Assembly: GCA_021783175.1 (NCBI GenBank)
Contig: JAJXUF010000013.1
Span: 1-52,103, forward strand
Direction of reading: 5' to 3'
Length of the DNA stretch: 52,103 bases
Origin: Pseudomonadota bacterium
GTDB lineage: Bacteria > Pseudomonadota > Gammaproteobacteria > Acidiferrobacterales > UBA6901
Part shown: piece by piece, positions 37,265-44,987 of the stretch
Position numbering within the stretch: position 1 is the stretch's first letter
How the letters are laid out: every line of letters begins with the position of its first letter
Notes under the pieces: model-generated
Seen by the model: only the letters and a program-made list of their open reading frames with translations
What the model was told of the DNA's origin: nothing
The model's database searches: none
Program-made: the position numbers and the translations under genes

Positions 37265-37622
37265 GTCCCGCGCAGTGCCTGACTGACACAAACCCTTCTT
37301 TATTGAAAGAGCAGCTCGATTTTCGCGACGCGCTGCGCGCCTAGCGCGGGGCTTGCAGCCAAGATGCCTGAATGGCGGCATCTGGGTCGCGCCGCGACCC
37401 AATTCACCGCCGTTTTATCCGACCGACGCCACGGCCAAAACTCTCGCCCATCCGTAACCAAAATTTCACATGGCTTTCACACTAGTCGCCTACACTCCAG
37501 CCCGCTTTGAATTTGCCGACGTCATCACGCACGTCTGGTGACTGTGATGTCTCCGTACTGCTGCTTAAGAGTCGGGCGAATCACGAAAAGAATTACACGA
37601 AAACTGTGGGAGAACATTGTTC
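37265..37622. other. 358-nt intergenic region before the TonB receptor
   Basis: No gene seen. It holds the Pho-box-like direct repeat and candidate -10 described separately (37463-37496). A GC-rich inverted repeat GGGTCGCG/CGCGACCC at about 37384-37401 could end the ybbP transcript, but it has no T-tract. Confidence 0.5.
37463..37496 (+). promoter_or_regulatory. Candidate Pho box and -10 for the TonB receptor-phosphatase operon
   Basis: TTTCACA (37464-37470), TGGC, TTTCACA (37475-37481): an exact 7-bp direct repeat with a 4-nt gap, the 7-4-7 geometry of a PhoB box. Over 18 positions (37463-37480) about 13-14 agree with the CTGTCAT-A/T-rich-CTGTCAT consensus. TACACT (37491-37496) lies 9 nt after the repeat, where the -10 of a PhoB-dependent promoter is expected. 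A phosphatase-family gene ends the cluster, which fits. No experimental support can be seen. Confidence 0.45.
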
Positions 37623-39779
37623 ATGAGCAACACGCCCGGCTTTACGGTTAAGCTTCTTACCCGTCTGATTTTGGGAACTATCTTTGTCGCTGGCGGTAGA
37701 GCGGCGCTGGCGCAGGACCCGGTGAACCTGGGCACGATCCAGGTTACCGGCAGCGGCATTTCGAATGACCAGGCATCAGCACCTTATCAGGCACCGACTC
37801 AGGCGCCCCTCAGCGCGACCGAGCCGCAATCTGACATCAGTCAGCAGTACATCCAGCAAAATGTTGCGGCCACCGCCAACTACACGGATATAGTGCAGAT
37901 TTCTCCCAGCGTCGTGGATGTGGATCCGAACGGACCCGGCCTGATGGAGTCGCAAGGTCTGTCTATGCGCGGTTTCCAGGACGGCCAGTACAACGTGACA
38001 TTCGACGGCATCCCCTGGGGCGATTCGAATGATTTCACGCATCACTCCACTTCTTACTTCATGCCACAGGACATCGGCGGGATCAACGTGAAGCGCGGAC
38101 CGGGCAACGCCAGCAACATCGGTTACGCCACCTTCGGGGGAACCATTGCCCTGACATCCAAGGAGCCGCTGGCGAACAACGCTTTAACTCCCTACCTGAC
38201 GATAGGAAGCTTCAATACCACGATCGAGGGACTGGAGTACGATTCCGGCGCGCCGAAGAATCAGAACGACGCCACCGCTTTCATGGATTACAAACAGGTG
38301 GATTCGAACGGCTATCTCAATTACGCAAGCCAGAAACGCAACAACTGGTTTTTCAAACTGCTCAAACCCATAAGTGACAGCAGTGTGTTGAGCGTAGTGG
38401 CAATGCAGCAGGATCTGCATCAGAACACTTCTATCGGTGCGACACAGGCGCAGATAAACCAGTACGGACCGACGTTCGCGCTGAATGCCAATCCTTCAAG
38501 CCAGGCCTATTACGGATACAACTACGACGATATTAAATCCGATTTCGAATATATCGGTCTGGCCTCCAACCTGGGTAGTGTGAAGCTAGACAACAAGCTC
38601 TACACGTACGGCTACAATCATCATGGATTCAACGGCGAGGATCCAAACGGCGAAACACCCAACGGGACCTTTTATTCGCCAAGCGACGTGCCAGGCCAAA
38701 AGATGGCGATGATCTACCGTTCCGGCGGCGACATACTTCGCCTGACGCAGGCTTTGGGATCGGGTGATCTGAAGTACGGCATGTGGCTGGACAATCAGCG
38801 TAACACACGTTGGCAATATGAGATTGACGCTTCCAACGGCGGCGCCCTAAATCCGCCGAATGCGACTGCTACCGACCGCGACATGTACGACACCCTGCTT
38901 ACCATGCAACCCTACGTCGAGTACGCTTGGAAAATTACCGACGCCCTGACGCTGACACCCGGCTTGAAGTACAGCTATTTCCGCCGCAGCATCAATGCCA
39001 ACGTCAATCAGGGATCTGGCGGCCCGCTCGATTACTCACAGAGTTGGACCAAGGCGCTTCCCGCGCTCACTGCCCATTACACTATCAATCGCAACTGGGC
39101 GACCTATGCCCAGGTGGCGGAAGGTTTTCTGGCGCCAAACCTGAATATCTTCTATACCACGAATCCCGCGGCAAGCTCGGTTAATCCGGAACAGACGACC
39201 AACACCCAGCTCGGCACGACGTGGAAGAGCGATCGCCTGACAACGTCCGGAGATTTGTATTACATCGACTTCAACAACAAGATTGCCAGCCGCACCATTG
39301 CCGGTACCACAATCTTCTTCAACGAGGGCGGTGCAATCTATCAAGGTGCGGAAGGCGAGGCGACCTACTACGTTGGCCAAGGATTCAGCCTCTACGGCAA
39401 TCTGTCGTACAACAGTGCCAAGGAAAAGACCACGAATCTGACGTTGCCGAATGCCCCGAAAACCACGGGTGCAGCTGGGGTGATCTACAACAGCGGATCG
39501 TATTACGCCTCGTTGCTCGACAAGTACGTGGGCTCGCGTTACGGCGACACCGGCGAAACCCAGCCGTTGTCCAGTTACTCGGTCGCCAACTTAGCGCTCA
39601 ACTACAAGATGAGCAACATGGGGGCGCTGAAGGATGCGAAGGTCGGATTCCTGGTAAACAACCTGGCGAACAAGACAGACATTTACGCTCTTGCCGGTTA
39701 CACGGGAGGCGCCAACACTCCGCTTTACTGGACCCTTCCAGGGCGCAACTACGAGCTGACACTGGCGGCGAGCTTCTAA
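37623..39779 (+). CDS. TonB-dependent outer-membrane receptor
   Basis: 718-residue receptor. The signal peptide ends near residue 30 (RAALA-Q). A TonB-box-like GTIQVTG follows at about residues 36-42. The plug domain holds LSMRGFQDGQYNVTFDGIPWGD and KRGPGNASNIGYATFGG (quoted as key stretches). The barrel has alternating strands and ends in an aromatic residue (AASF). It resembles receptors annotated for siderophores or other ligands, but nothing in the sequence fixes the ligand. ATG 37623 is chosen; a TTG two codons earlier is possible. It precedes its own ExbB-ExbD-TonB genes. Confidence 0.9.
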   Translation: MSNTPGFTVKLLTRLILGTIFVAGGRAALAQDPVNLGTIQVTGSGISNDQASAPYQAPTQAPLSATEPQSDISQQYIQQNVAATANYTDIVQISPSVVDVDPNGPGLMESQGLSMRGFQDGQYNVTFDGIPWGDSNDFTHHSTSYFMPQDIGGINVKRGPGNASNIGYATFGGTIALTSKEPLANNALTPYLTIGSFNTTIEGLEYDSGAPKNQNDATAFMDYKQVDSNGYLNYASQKRNNWFFKLLKPISDSSVLSVVAMQQDLHQNTSIGATQAQINQYGPTFALNANPSSQAYYGYNYDDIKSDFEYIGLASNLGSVKLDNKLYTYGYNHHGFNGEDPNGETPNGTFYSPSDVPGQKMAMIYRSGGDILRLTQALGSGDLKYGMWLDNQRNTRWQYEIDASNGGALNPPNATATDRDMYDTLLTMQPYVEYAWKITDALTLTPGLKYSYFRRSINANVNQGSGGPLDYSQSWTKALPALTAHYTINRNWATYAQVAEGFLAPNLNIFYTTNPAASSVNPEQTTNTQLGTTWKSDRLTTSGDLYYIDFNNKIASRTIAGTTIFFNEGGAIYQGAEGEATYYVGQGFSLYGNLSYNSAKEKTTNLTLPNAPKTTGAAGVIYNSGSYYASLLDKYVGSRYGDTGETQPLSSYSVANLALNYKMSNMGALKDAKVGFLVNNLANKTDIYALAGYTGGANTPLYWTLPGRNYELTLAASF

Positions 39780-39796
39780 GCATCGCTGAGAGGCCA

Positions 39797-39849
39797 TGCC
39801 CTGTTCGAGTCGTGAAGGTGCTGACAGACCGACGCGATCGAGCAGGGCA
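39797..39849 (+). promoter_or_regulatory. Long stem-loop between the receptor and exbB genes
   Basis: TGCCCTGTTCGA (39797-39808) pairs with TCGAGCAGGGCA (39838-39849) over 12 positions with one G-U pair and a 29-nt loop. No T-tract follows, so it is unlikely to be an intrinsic terminator. It could protect the receptor mRNA or reduce expression of the downstream energy-coupling genes. Confidence 0.4.
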
Positions 39850-39983
39850 GCCGATGTGTTCATCGGGAAACACCTGGCAGTCTACGGCGAAACCCCTAAG
39901 TCCGCAGGCAGCGCGAATCCGAACAAAAAGTGCAAAGGCAGGATGCTAAACCGCAAACGGTGTCTCTATAAGAGGAACGACCA

Positions 39984-40679
39984 ATGAATCTCGATACCTT
40001 CATTCGAGTGGCAAATTCGACAGGTGGAATTATCTACCTGATGGCGGCACTGCTTTTCATTGCCTTGACCATCGCGCTTGAACGTGCCTGGTATCTCAAG
40101 CGCGCACTTACGGCGGGCGAACGCATCATGACTAAGCTCGATCCGGTGGCCAGGGTCGAAGGCCAGCAGCTGCACGACTTCGCCGAAAGCTGCAAAGGCC
40201 TGCCACCAGCGCAGGTACTCAGCGCGACACTCAAGCACGATCTGGATCATGATTTTGATCGCCTCTCCGACAAGATCGAGGAAGCTATTATGCGCGAAGC
40301 ACCGCGCGTAGACCGTTACCTCTGGGTACTCGACACCATCGTTACCCTGGCTCCCCTGCTCGGACTGCTTGGTACGATCATTGGCATGTTCAGCGCCTTT
40401 CAGGTATTGTCCGATCCCAGCAATATGTCGACTAAGGTGACCGGCGGTGTGGCCGAGGCATTGCTGGCAACTGCATCCGGATTGTTTGTGGCAATTATCG
40501 GTCTCGTGCTTTTCAATGGGCTCAGCAACCGTGTGCGCGTGATCATGCATCAGATGGAAACCATCAAGGTCATGCTTATCAACCGCATGTATCCGCATTA
40601 TCGTACCCCGACGCATATGGACAACCAGGGGCGCACTCGGGTACTCGGCCCGCGCGCCATCCGGGCGGGCGAGATATAA
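39984..40679 (+). CDS. exbB: ExbB / MotA-TolQ-ExbB proton channel family protein
   Basis: 231-residue inner-membrane subunit. There is one helix near the N-terminus (GIIYLMAALLFIALTIALE), a cytoplasmic region, then two helices in the conserved block (APLLGLLGTIIGMFSAF and GGVAEALLATASGLFVAIIGL). It uses the proton gradient, with ExbD, to energise TonB. The stop is 2 nt before exbD. It is 204 nt downstream of the receptor, with a stem-loop in between. Confidence 0.93.
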   Translation: MNLDTFIRVANSTGGIIYLMAALLFIALTIALERAWYLKRALTAGERIMTKLDPVARVEGQQLHDFAESCKGLPPAQVLSATLKHDLDHDFDRLSDKIEEAIMREAPRVDRYLWVLDTIVTLAPLLGLLGTIIGMFSAFQVLSDPSNMSTKVTGGVAEALLATASGLFVAIIGLVLFNGLSNRVRVIMHQMETIKVMLINRMYPHYRTPTHMDNQGRTRVLGPRAIRAGEI

Positions 40680-40681
40680 CC

Positions 40682-41080
40682 GTGGACATGCGTTACTTCG
40701 AACGCAAGAAGGCGCGCATCGAAATCATTCCGATGATCGACATCATGTTTTTTTTGCTGGTCTTCTTCATCATGATCACGCTGCACATGATTCCCGCGAC
40801 CGGACTCAGCTCCAACCTTCCGAAAAGTTCGACTGCCACCTCCCTGCCACAACCCAAAGTCGTGGTGGCACTCGATTCCCGCGGCACCATCACCGTTGCT
40901 GGCCAGATCCTCACCGCCGCACAATTGACTGCGTCCCTGAAGAATGGTGACGCGGCGCACACCATCGTTACCATCGAAGGTGCGCAACAGACCTCCCTGC
41001 AGAGCCTGATCAATGTCATGGACGCCTGTCGCAGTGCAGGTGTTGTGCATATCGGGCTGGCCGCGAAGGAAAATCAATAG
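40682..41080 (+). CDS. exbD: ExbD biopolymer transport protein
   Basis: 132 residues. The N-terminal membrane helix carries the essential proton-carrying Asp (D20 in IEIIPMIDIMFFLL). A periplasmic domain with VVVALDSRGTITVAG follows, typical of ExbD/TolR. GTG 40682 or ATG 40688 may be the start. It lies between exbB and tonB with gaps under 10 nt, so the three are certainly one transcript. Confidence 0.93.
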   Translation: MDMRYFERKKARIEIIPMIDIMFFLLVFFIMITLHMIPATGLSSNLPKSSTATSLPQPKVVVALDSRGTITVAGQILTAAQLTASLKNGDAAHTIVTIEGAQQTSLQSLINVMDACRSAGVVHIGLAAKENQ

Positions 41081-41089
41081 GGTTCGCTT

Positions 41090-41737
41090 ATGGCTGCCGT
41101 CCTGACACCCAATCCGATGCCTCTGTCGCGAGCCGCGATGCTGGCCTTCCTGCTGGAAGCGGTGTTTCTGGGGTCAGTCATATTCGTGATTGCGCATGCT
41201 GCTACGGAGCCCCCGGTCAATAACACGGTCGCACTCACGCTCACATCCACGACCGACGCAGCGCCGCCCAGGCTGCATCGGCCAGCTCCAGCGCAGGTGC
41301 ATCATGCGCCACCGGAACCGCATAAAGTTGAACCGAAACCGGTGCCGGTGCCCGCCGTAGCGGCGGCCGCGCCCGTCCAGCCGCCCGCCCCCACTCCTGT
41401 TGCGCCGAGCGCGCCGCAACAGGTGGTTACCACGAATGTTGCGCCAGAAGTCCAGGCGTCATTCCGCAGCCTGATTCGTGCGGCTATCCAGGCGGCAGCG
41501 CACGACCCCTACGCTGCCCGAGTCGCGCACCTGTCCGGTCGCGTGCAGATGTCCTTTGTCTATCGCGACGGGCGCATAAGCGGCGTGACCATAAAGACTT
41601 CCAGCGGTTACGAGATGATCGACCTTGCTGCGCGCCAAGCGGTCCTTGATGCGGCTTACCCGGCGCCGCCGGCCAATCTGGCCGGTCAAGAGCTGTCTTT
41701 CGAAATGTGGGTGCACATCTATCAGACCGAATCCTAG
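41090..41737 (+). CDS. tonB: TonB energy transducer protein
   Basis: 215 residues. The layout is typical of TonB: an N-terminal membrane anchor (about residues 15-38), a proline-rich periplasmic spacer (about 55-110) and a C-terminal domain starting at about residue 140 with GRVQMSFVYRDGRISGVTIKTSSG (key part FVYRDGRI). The C-terminal domain contacts the receptor's TonB box. Being encoded beside one receptor suggests it serves that receptor preferentially. Confidence 0.9.
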   Translation: MAAVLTPNPMPLSRAAMLAFLLEAVFLGSVIFVIAHAATEPPVNNTVALTLTSTTDAAPPRLHRPAPAQVHHAPPEPHKVEPKPVPVPAVAAAAPVQPPAPTPVAPSAPQQVVTTNVAPEVQASFRSLIRAAIQAAAHDPYAARVAHLSGRVQMSFVYRDGRISGVTIKTSSGYEMIDLAARQAVLDAAYPAPPANLAGQELSFEMWVHIYQTES

Positions 41738-41773
41738 CGGCATCCAGCGCGCGGCAACCGAACCAAGATAGGC

Positions 41774-43303
41774 ATGAAAAAAGTCACGCAACGGGCGGCT
41801 ATCGCGCTGCTGACGATGCTATTGCCAATTTTTACCGGGGCCTCCACAGGGTCGGGTAGCCATATCCGCCATGTGCTTGTGGTAAGTGTCGACGGGCTGC
41901 ATGCCGTGGATGTGCGCAAGTTCGAAAAGCTAGCCCCGGAATCGACCATGGCGTGGCTCGCGCGGAACGGCGTCGAGTACACCCACGCCAACACACCGAG
42001 TCCGGCTGATTCCTTTCCCGGGCTGCTGGCGCTGTTTACTGGCGGTACGCCAGCCGCGACCGGTGTTTACTATGACGTAAGTTACGACCGGCATTTGTCG
42101 CCGGCAAATAGCCATTGTCATCGGGTGGGGACGGTCGTCGTCTACGACGAGTCGGCCGATGCACTCAACGAGCGCGCTGGGGATCCGCTGCTTGACGCAA
42201 GACGCCTGCCGCGCGACCCGAAAGGATGCCATCCGGTGTTTCCGCATTCCTATCTGCGCGTCAACACCGTGTTCGAGGTGGTGCGTCGGCATGCCGGTTA
42301 CACTGCCTGGATCGACAAGCACCCGGTATACGAAATTCTCAATGGTCCGAGCGGGCGCGGAGTCGAAGATCTCTATACTCCGGAGATCGGCTCTAATTTC
42401 AATTCTCCTGCCGACCGCGGTCGAGGAAAAATCACCGCATCAATATCACGCACGGAAAGATACGATGCCAGCAAGGTGCAAGCTGTCATTAACGAGATCA
42501 GCGGTTTCAGCCACGATGGACGCAAGAAGGCACCAGTACCAACGGTATTCGGGCTCAACCTGCAAACGCTCAACGTCGCGCAGAAACTTTCCGGCTATGC
42601 CGACGCGCAGGGCGATTTCACGGCGCCATTGGTTGCCGCGCTGTCGGGCGTCGATGCCGAGCTCGGCAAGATCGTGGCTGCCTTGCACACACACAAATTA
42701 CTCTCTGCTACGCTGATTATCGTAACGGCAAAGCATGGCAACGGCCCGATCGACCCTCACCTCTTGAGGCATGTCGATAGACGTAAACTAGCTTCGACCA
42801 TTTCCGCTGCGGCGCCAGGCGCGCTTGCATGGATCACATCCGACCATGGGGCCCTTATCTGGTTGCGAGACCAGACTGAGACAGCGACAGTTGCGCACGC
42901 CTTGGAGCAGGCACAGAACCGGTTGGGAATTGAGCGTGTGCTTTATGGAACGTTCCTGACGCGATATTTTCCGGCACCGACCGTTGACTCACGTTCGCCG
43001 GATCTGGTCATCGTTCCCAAGCCGGGCACAATTTATGCCAAGGCTGGTTCGCAAAAGAAGATGGAACACGGAGGTTTTCTCGCGGACGATACCCACGTCG
43101 CACTGTTGGTCTACAATCCTGCACTGCGCCACGCAGGCGCAAGCATTGACGCGCCTGTTTCCACGACACAAGTGGCGCCAACCATTCTGCAATCACTGGG
43201 AATATCGCCGCTTGAGTTGCGCGCCGTTGCCATTCAGGGCACGCAGGTTCTGCCGGGAGAGTCATGGGCTGCGCTGGGTCCGGTAAGGCAGGCGGCGCAT
43301 TAG
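41774..43303 (+). CDS. Exported alkaline-phosphatase-superfamily phosphodiesterase/phosphatase
   Basis: 509 residues with a signal peptide (about 1-24). The fold is that of nucleotide pyrophosphatase/phosphodiesterases. D40 (VSVDGLH) is a metal ligand, S80 (ADSFPG) lies where the nucleophile is expected, and H432 (MEHGGF) is a late metal ligand. The usual SDHG motif reads AKHG (K320-H321), so one metal-binding Asp is replaced by Lys; I recall the same AKHG pattern in a bacterial/fungal branch of the family. It follows tonB by 36 nt, suggesting it releases phosphate or another product from a ligand handled by the same TonB system. The substrate is unknown. Confidence 0.85.
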   Translation: MKKVTQRAAIALLTMLLPIFTGASTGSGSHIRHVLVVSVDGLHAVDVRKFEKLAPESTMAWLARNGVEYTHANTPSPADSFPGLLALFTGGTPAATGVYYDVSYDRHLSPANSHCHRVGTVVVYDESADALNERAGDPLLDARRLPRDPKGCHPVFPHSYLRVNTVFEVVRRHAGYTAWIDKHPVYEILNGPSGRGVEDLYTPEIGSNFNSPADRGRGKITASISRTERYDASKVQAVINEISGFSHDGRKKAPVPTVFGLNLQTLNVAQKLSGYADAQGDFTAPLVAALSGVDAELGKIVAALHTHKLLSATLIIVTAKHGNGPIDPHLLRHVDRRKLASTISAAAPGALAWITSDHGALIWLRDQTETATVAHALEQAQNRLGIERVLYGTFLTRYFPAPTVDSRSPDLVIVPKPGTIYAKAGSQKKMEHGGFLADDTHVALLVYNPALRHAGASIDAPVSTTQVAPTILQSLGISPLELRAVAIQGTQVLPGESWAALGPVRQAAH

Positions 43304-43494
43304 TGATTCGCTGCGCGCTCACCATGCGTCGCGTTAATTACTAACGCTTCCCGAACTCGATTTTCGACAGGCCTTATCTGAGGCCGCCAAAACCACCGGA
43401 GAGTTTGCCAAGAAGCCGTGAGTACCACGCCAAGCCCGAAAAAAGTCGTGGTTTCTCAAGCCAACCAATCTAAGCGATTTCGGCAGCGCGCCTG

Positions 43495-44793
43495 TTACTT
43501 TGTCCCGGCTTCAATCCGGCCGGTGCCCGATCTCTTGGCGCGGTGCAGCGCCTGACCGGCCCTTTCAAGCAGATTCCACGGCCGCTCGCCAGCAACATAC
43601 CAGGCCAGGCCAGAGGAAAAGGTCGGTGCCTGCAGGCGTTTCCCGTGGGTGAGGTAGAAGGTGCTGCTTACCCGGTGCCTGGCCTTATGCAGCGCCGACA
43701 CAGCCTGTTCCGGGCCCGTATTGGGCAGCAATACGGCAAATTCGCCTTTGCCGTAGCGCGCCACCATATCGTAGGCGCGGAAATGTCCCAGGATATTGCG
43801 CGCGTAGCAGCGCATCACCTCATCGGTGGCGCCGCCTCCGTCTGCCCTTCCGATGTCCTCGAGGCGGTCGGGATCAAGTATCGCCAATGCTAGAGGGTAC
43901 CCATGGCGCTGTGCGCGTCCGGTTTCGGCAACAAGCCTTCGCATGAAGGCCGCTCGATTAGGAATTCCAGTGAGCGCATCTGTCAACGAGATCGCACGTT
44001 CCTGATCGGATTCGGAGCGCAACGTATCGCCAATTTCCCGTACCTTGCCCAAAATGTCGCTCGCGCCGCGCAGACGTGCCTGCAGGGAAGCGTGGCCTTG
44101 TATCAGTTCGTCCGCAGTTCCGACGAGGATGTCGCGCAATAGCTTCACTTCCTCTTCGCCTTCGGCCCGCAGCAGAGCCAGACTCGCAGTCTTAATATGC
44201 GCCACAAAATCGAGACTCTCAGCCGCTGCCTTTTTGAGTTCGGCGCCAAGTTCAGTGGCGAGACTGTCAAGTTCAGCGGACACGCGATCCGTGCCGGCAC
44301 GGGGCGCCTCGGGCCCGTTGTTCGTGCCGCGCGCTGCCGGTCGCGCGGCGTCCTGCCGGGTCGCTGTGTTCTTCTGTGCCGGCGGTAGCGGCGTCAGATT
44401 CCTGACCGACCAGAGAACCGACGCAATATGCTGTTCAAACGTGGGAGATAACCAGGAACGCTCCAGATCGGGCTCTCGGTCGCCACCGTTATCGGGATCA
44501 ATTGCAACCTCTCCGCGCTCCAGAAATGGCGCGATGCGCTGCTGGATCAGAATGGCCCGAACCCGGGTAGCGGGATCGCTCTTCGAGTTTTTCGTGTACT
44601 GGTGAAGCAGCGTATAGGCAAAGGCCAGGAAGGCCCGCTCCACCGAGTCGTGAATGGACGCGCGCTCACGGTTTCCGCGTTCCAACTGGTCACTTAGGGC
44701 AACGCCTTCAGCTGACAGGCGCAGCGTATGGGCGAGCGCCAGCACCTTGCGGATCAGTTCGGTCTTATCGGGTCGGAATGCGATGGCGGTCAA
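43495..44793 (-). CDS. GGDEF-domain protein with unnamed N-terminal domain; signature GKGEF, I-site intact
   Basis: 432 residues. The N-terminal helical domain contains DPATRVRAILIQQRIAPFL (about 73-91), homologous to the same region in the proteins at 9253 and 44988. A helical linker follows and a C-terminal GGDEF domain with signature GKGEF (348-352): the metal-binding Asp is Gly. The I-site is intact (RAYD, 339-342). Cyclase activity is unlikely, c-di-GMP binding is plausible. The start is TTG 44793, with AGGGGGG 6 nt upstream. It follows the other GGDEF gene on the same strand after 194 nt. Confidence 0.88.
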   Translation of the reverse strand: MTAIAFRPDKTELIRKVLALAHTLRLSAEGVALSDQLERGNRERASIHDSVERAFLAFAYTLLHQYTKNSKSDPATRVRAILIQQRIAPFLERGEVAIDPDNGGDREPDLERSWLSPTFEQHIASVLWSVRNLTPLPPAQKNTATRQDAARPAARGTNNGPEAPRAGTDRVSAELDSLATELGAELKKAAAESLDFVAHIKTASLALLRAEGEEEVKLLRDILVGTADELIQGHASLQARLRGASDILGKVREIGDTLRSESDQERAISLTDALTGIPNRAAFMRRLVAETGRAQRHGYPLALAILDPDRLEDIGRADGGGATDEVMRCYARNILGHFRAYDMVARYGKGEFAVLLPNTGPEQAVSALHKARHRVSSTFYLTHGKRLQAPTFSSGLAWYVAGERPWNLLERAGQALHRAKRSGTGRIEAGTK

Positions 44794-44878
44794 GCTGAAC
44801 CCCCCTCTGTTTCTCAGGTGTGGGGCTTTGAGTCGGGCAGAAAAGGAAGATGGCCTTTTGATAACGAAAAGGACGTAG

Positions 44879-44908
44879 ATAATACAATAAGATAGCGTGG
44901 CTGAACAA
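44879..44908 (-). promoter_or_regulatory. Weak candidate promoter for the GKGEF protein
   Basis: On the minus strand TTGTTC (44908-44903) and TATTAT (44884-44879) are 18 nt apart. The -10 matches at 5 of 6 positions, the -35 at only 3. It lies about 85 nt before TTG 44793. Confidence 0.25.
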
Positions 44909-44987
44909 CACCACAGTGGAGCAGGTGACCGGTGTAGTGCCCGGAAAGGGCCAAAAACCCGGGGGCCCAGCGGATAAAAAGCCCGTT

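Noticed and set aside
43331..43347. GCGTTA/TAACGC inverted repeat after the phosphatase gene
   Set aside because: Only 6 bp with a 5-nt loop and no T-tract; too weak for a terminator.
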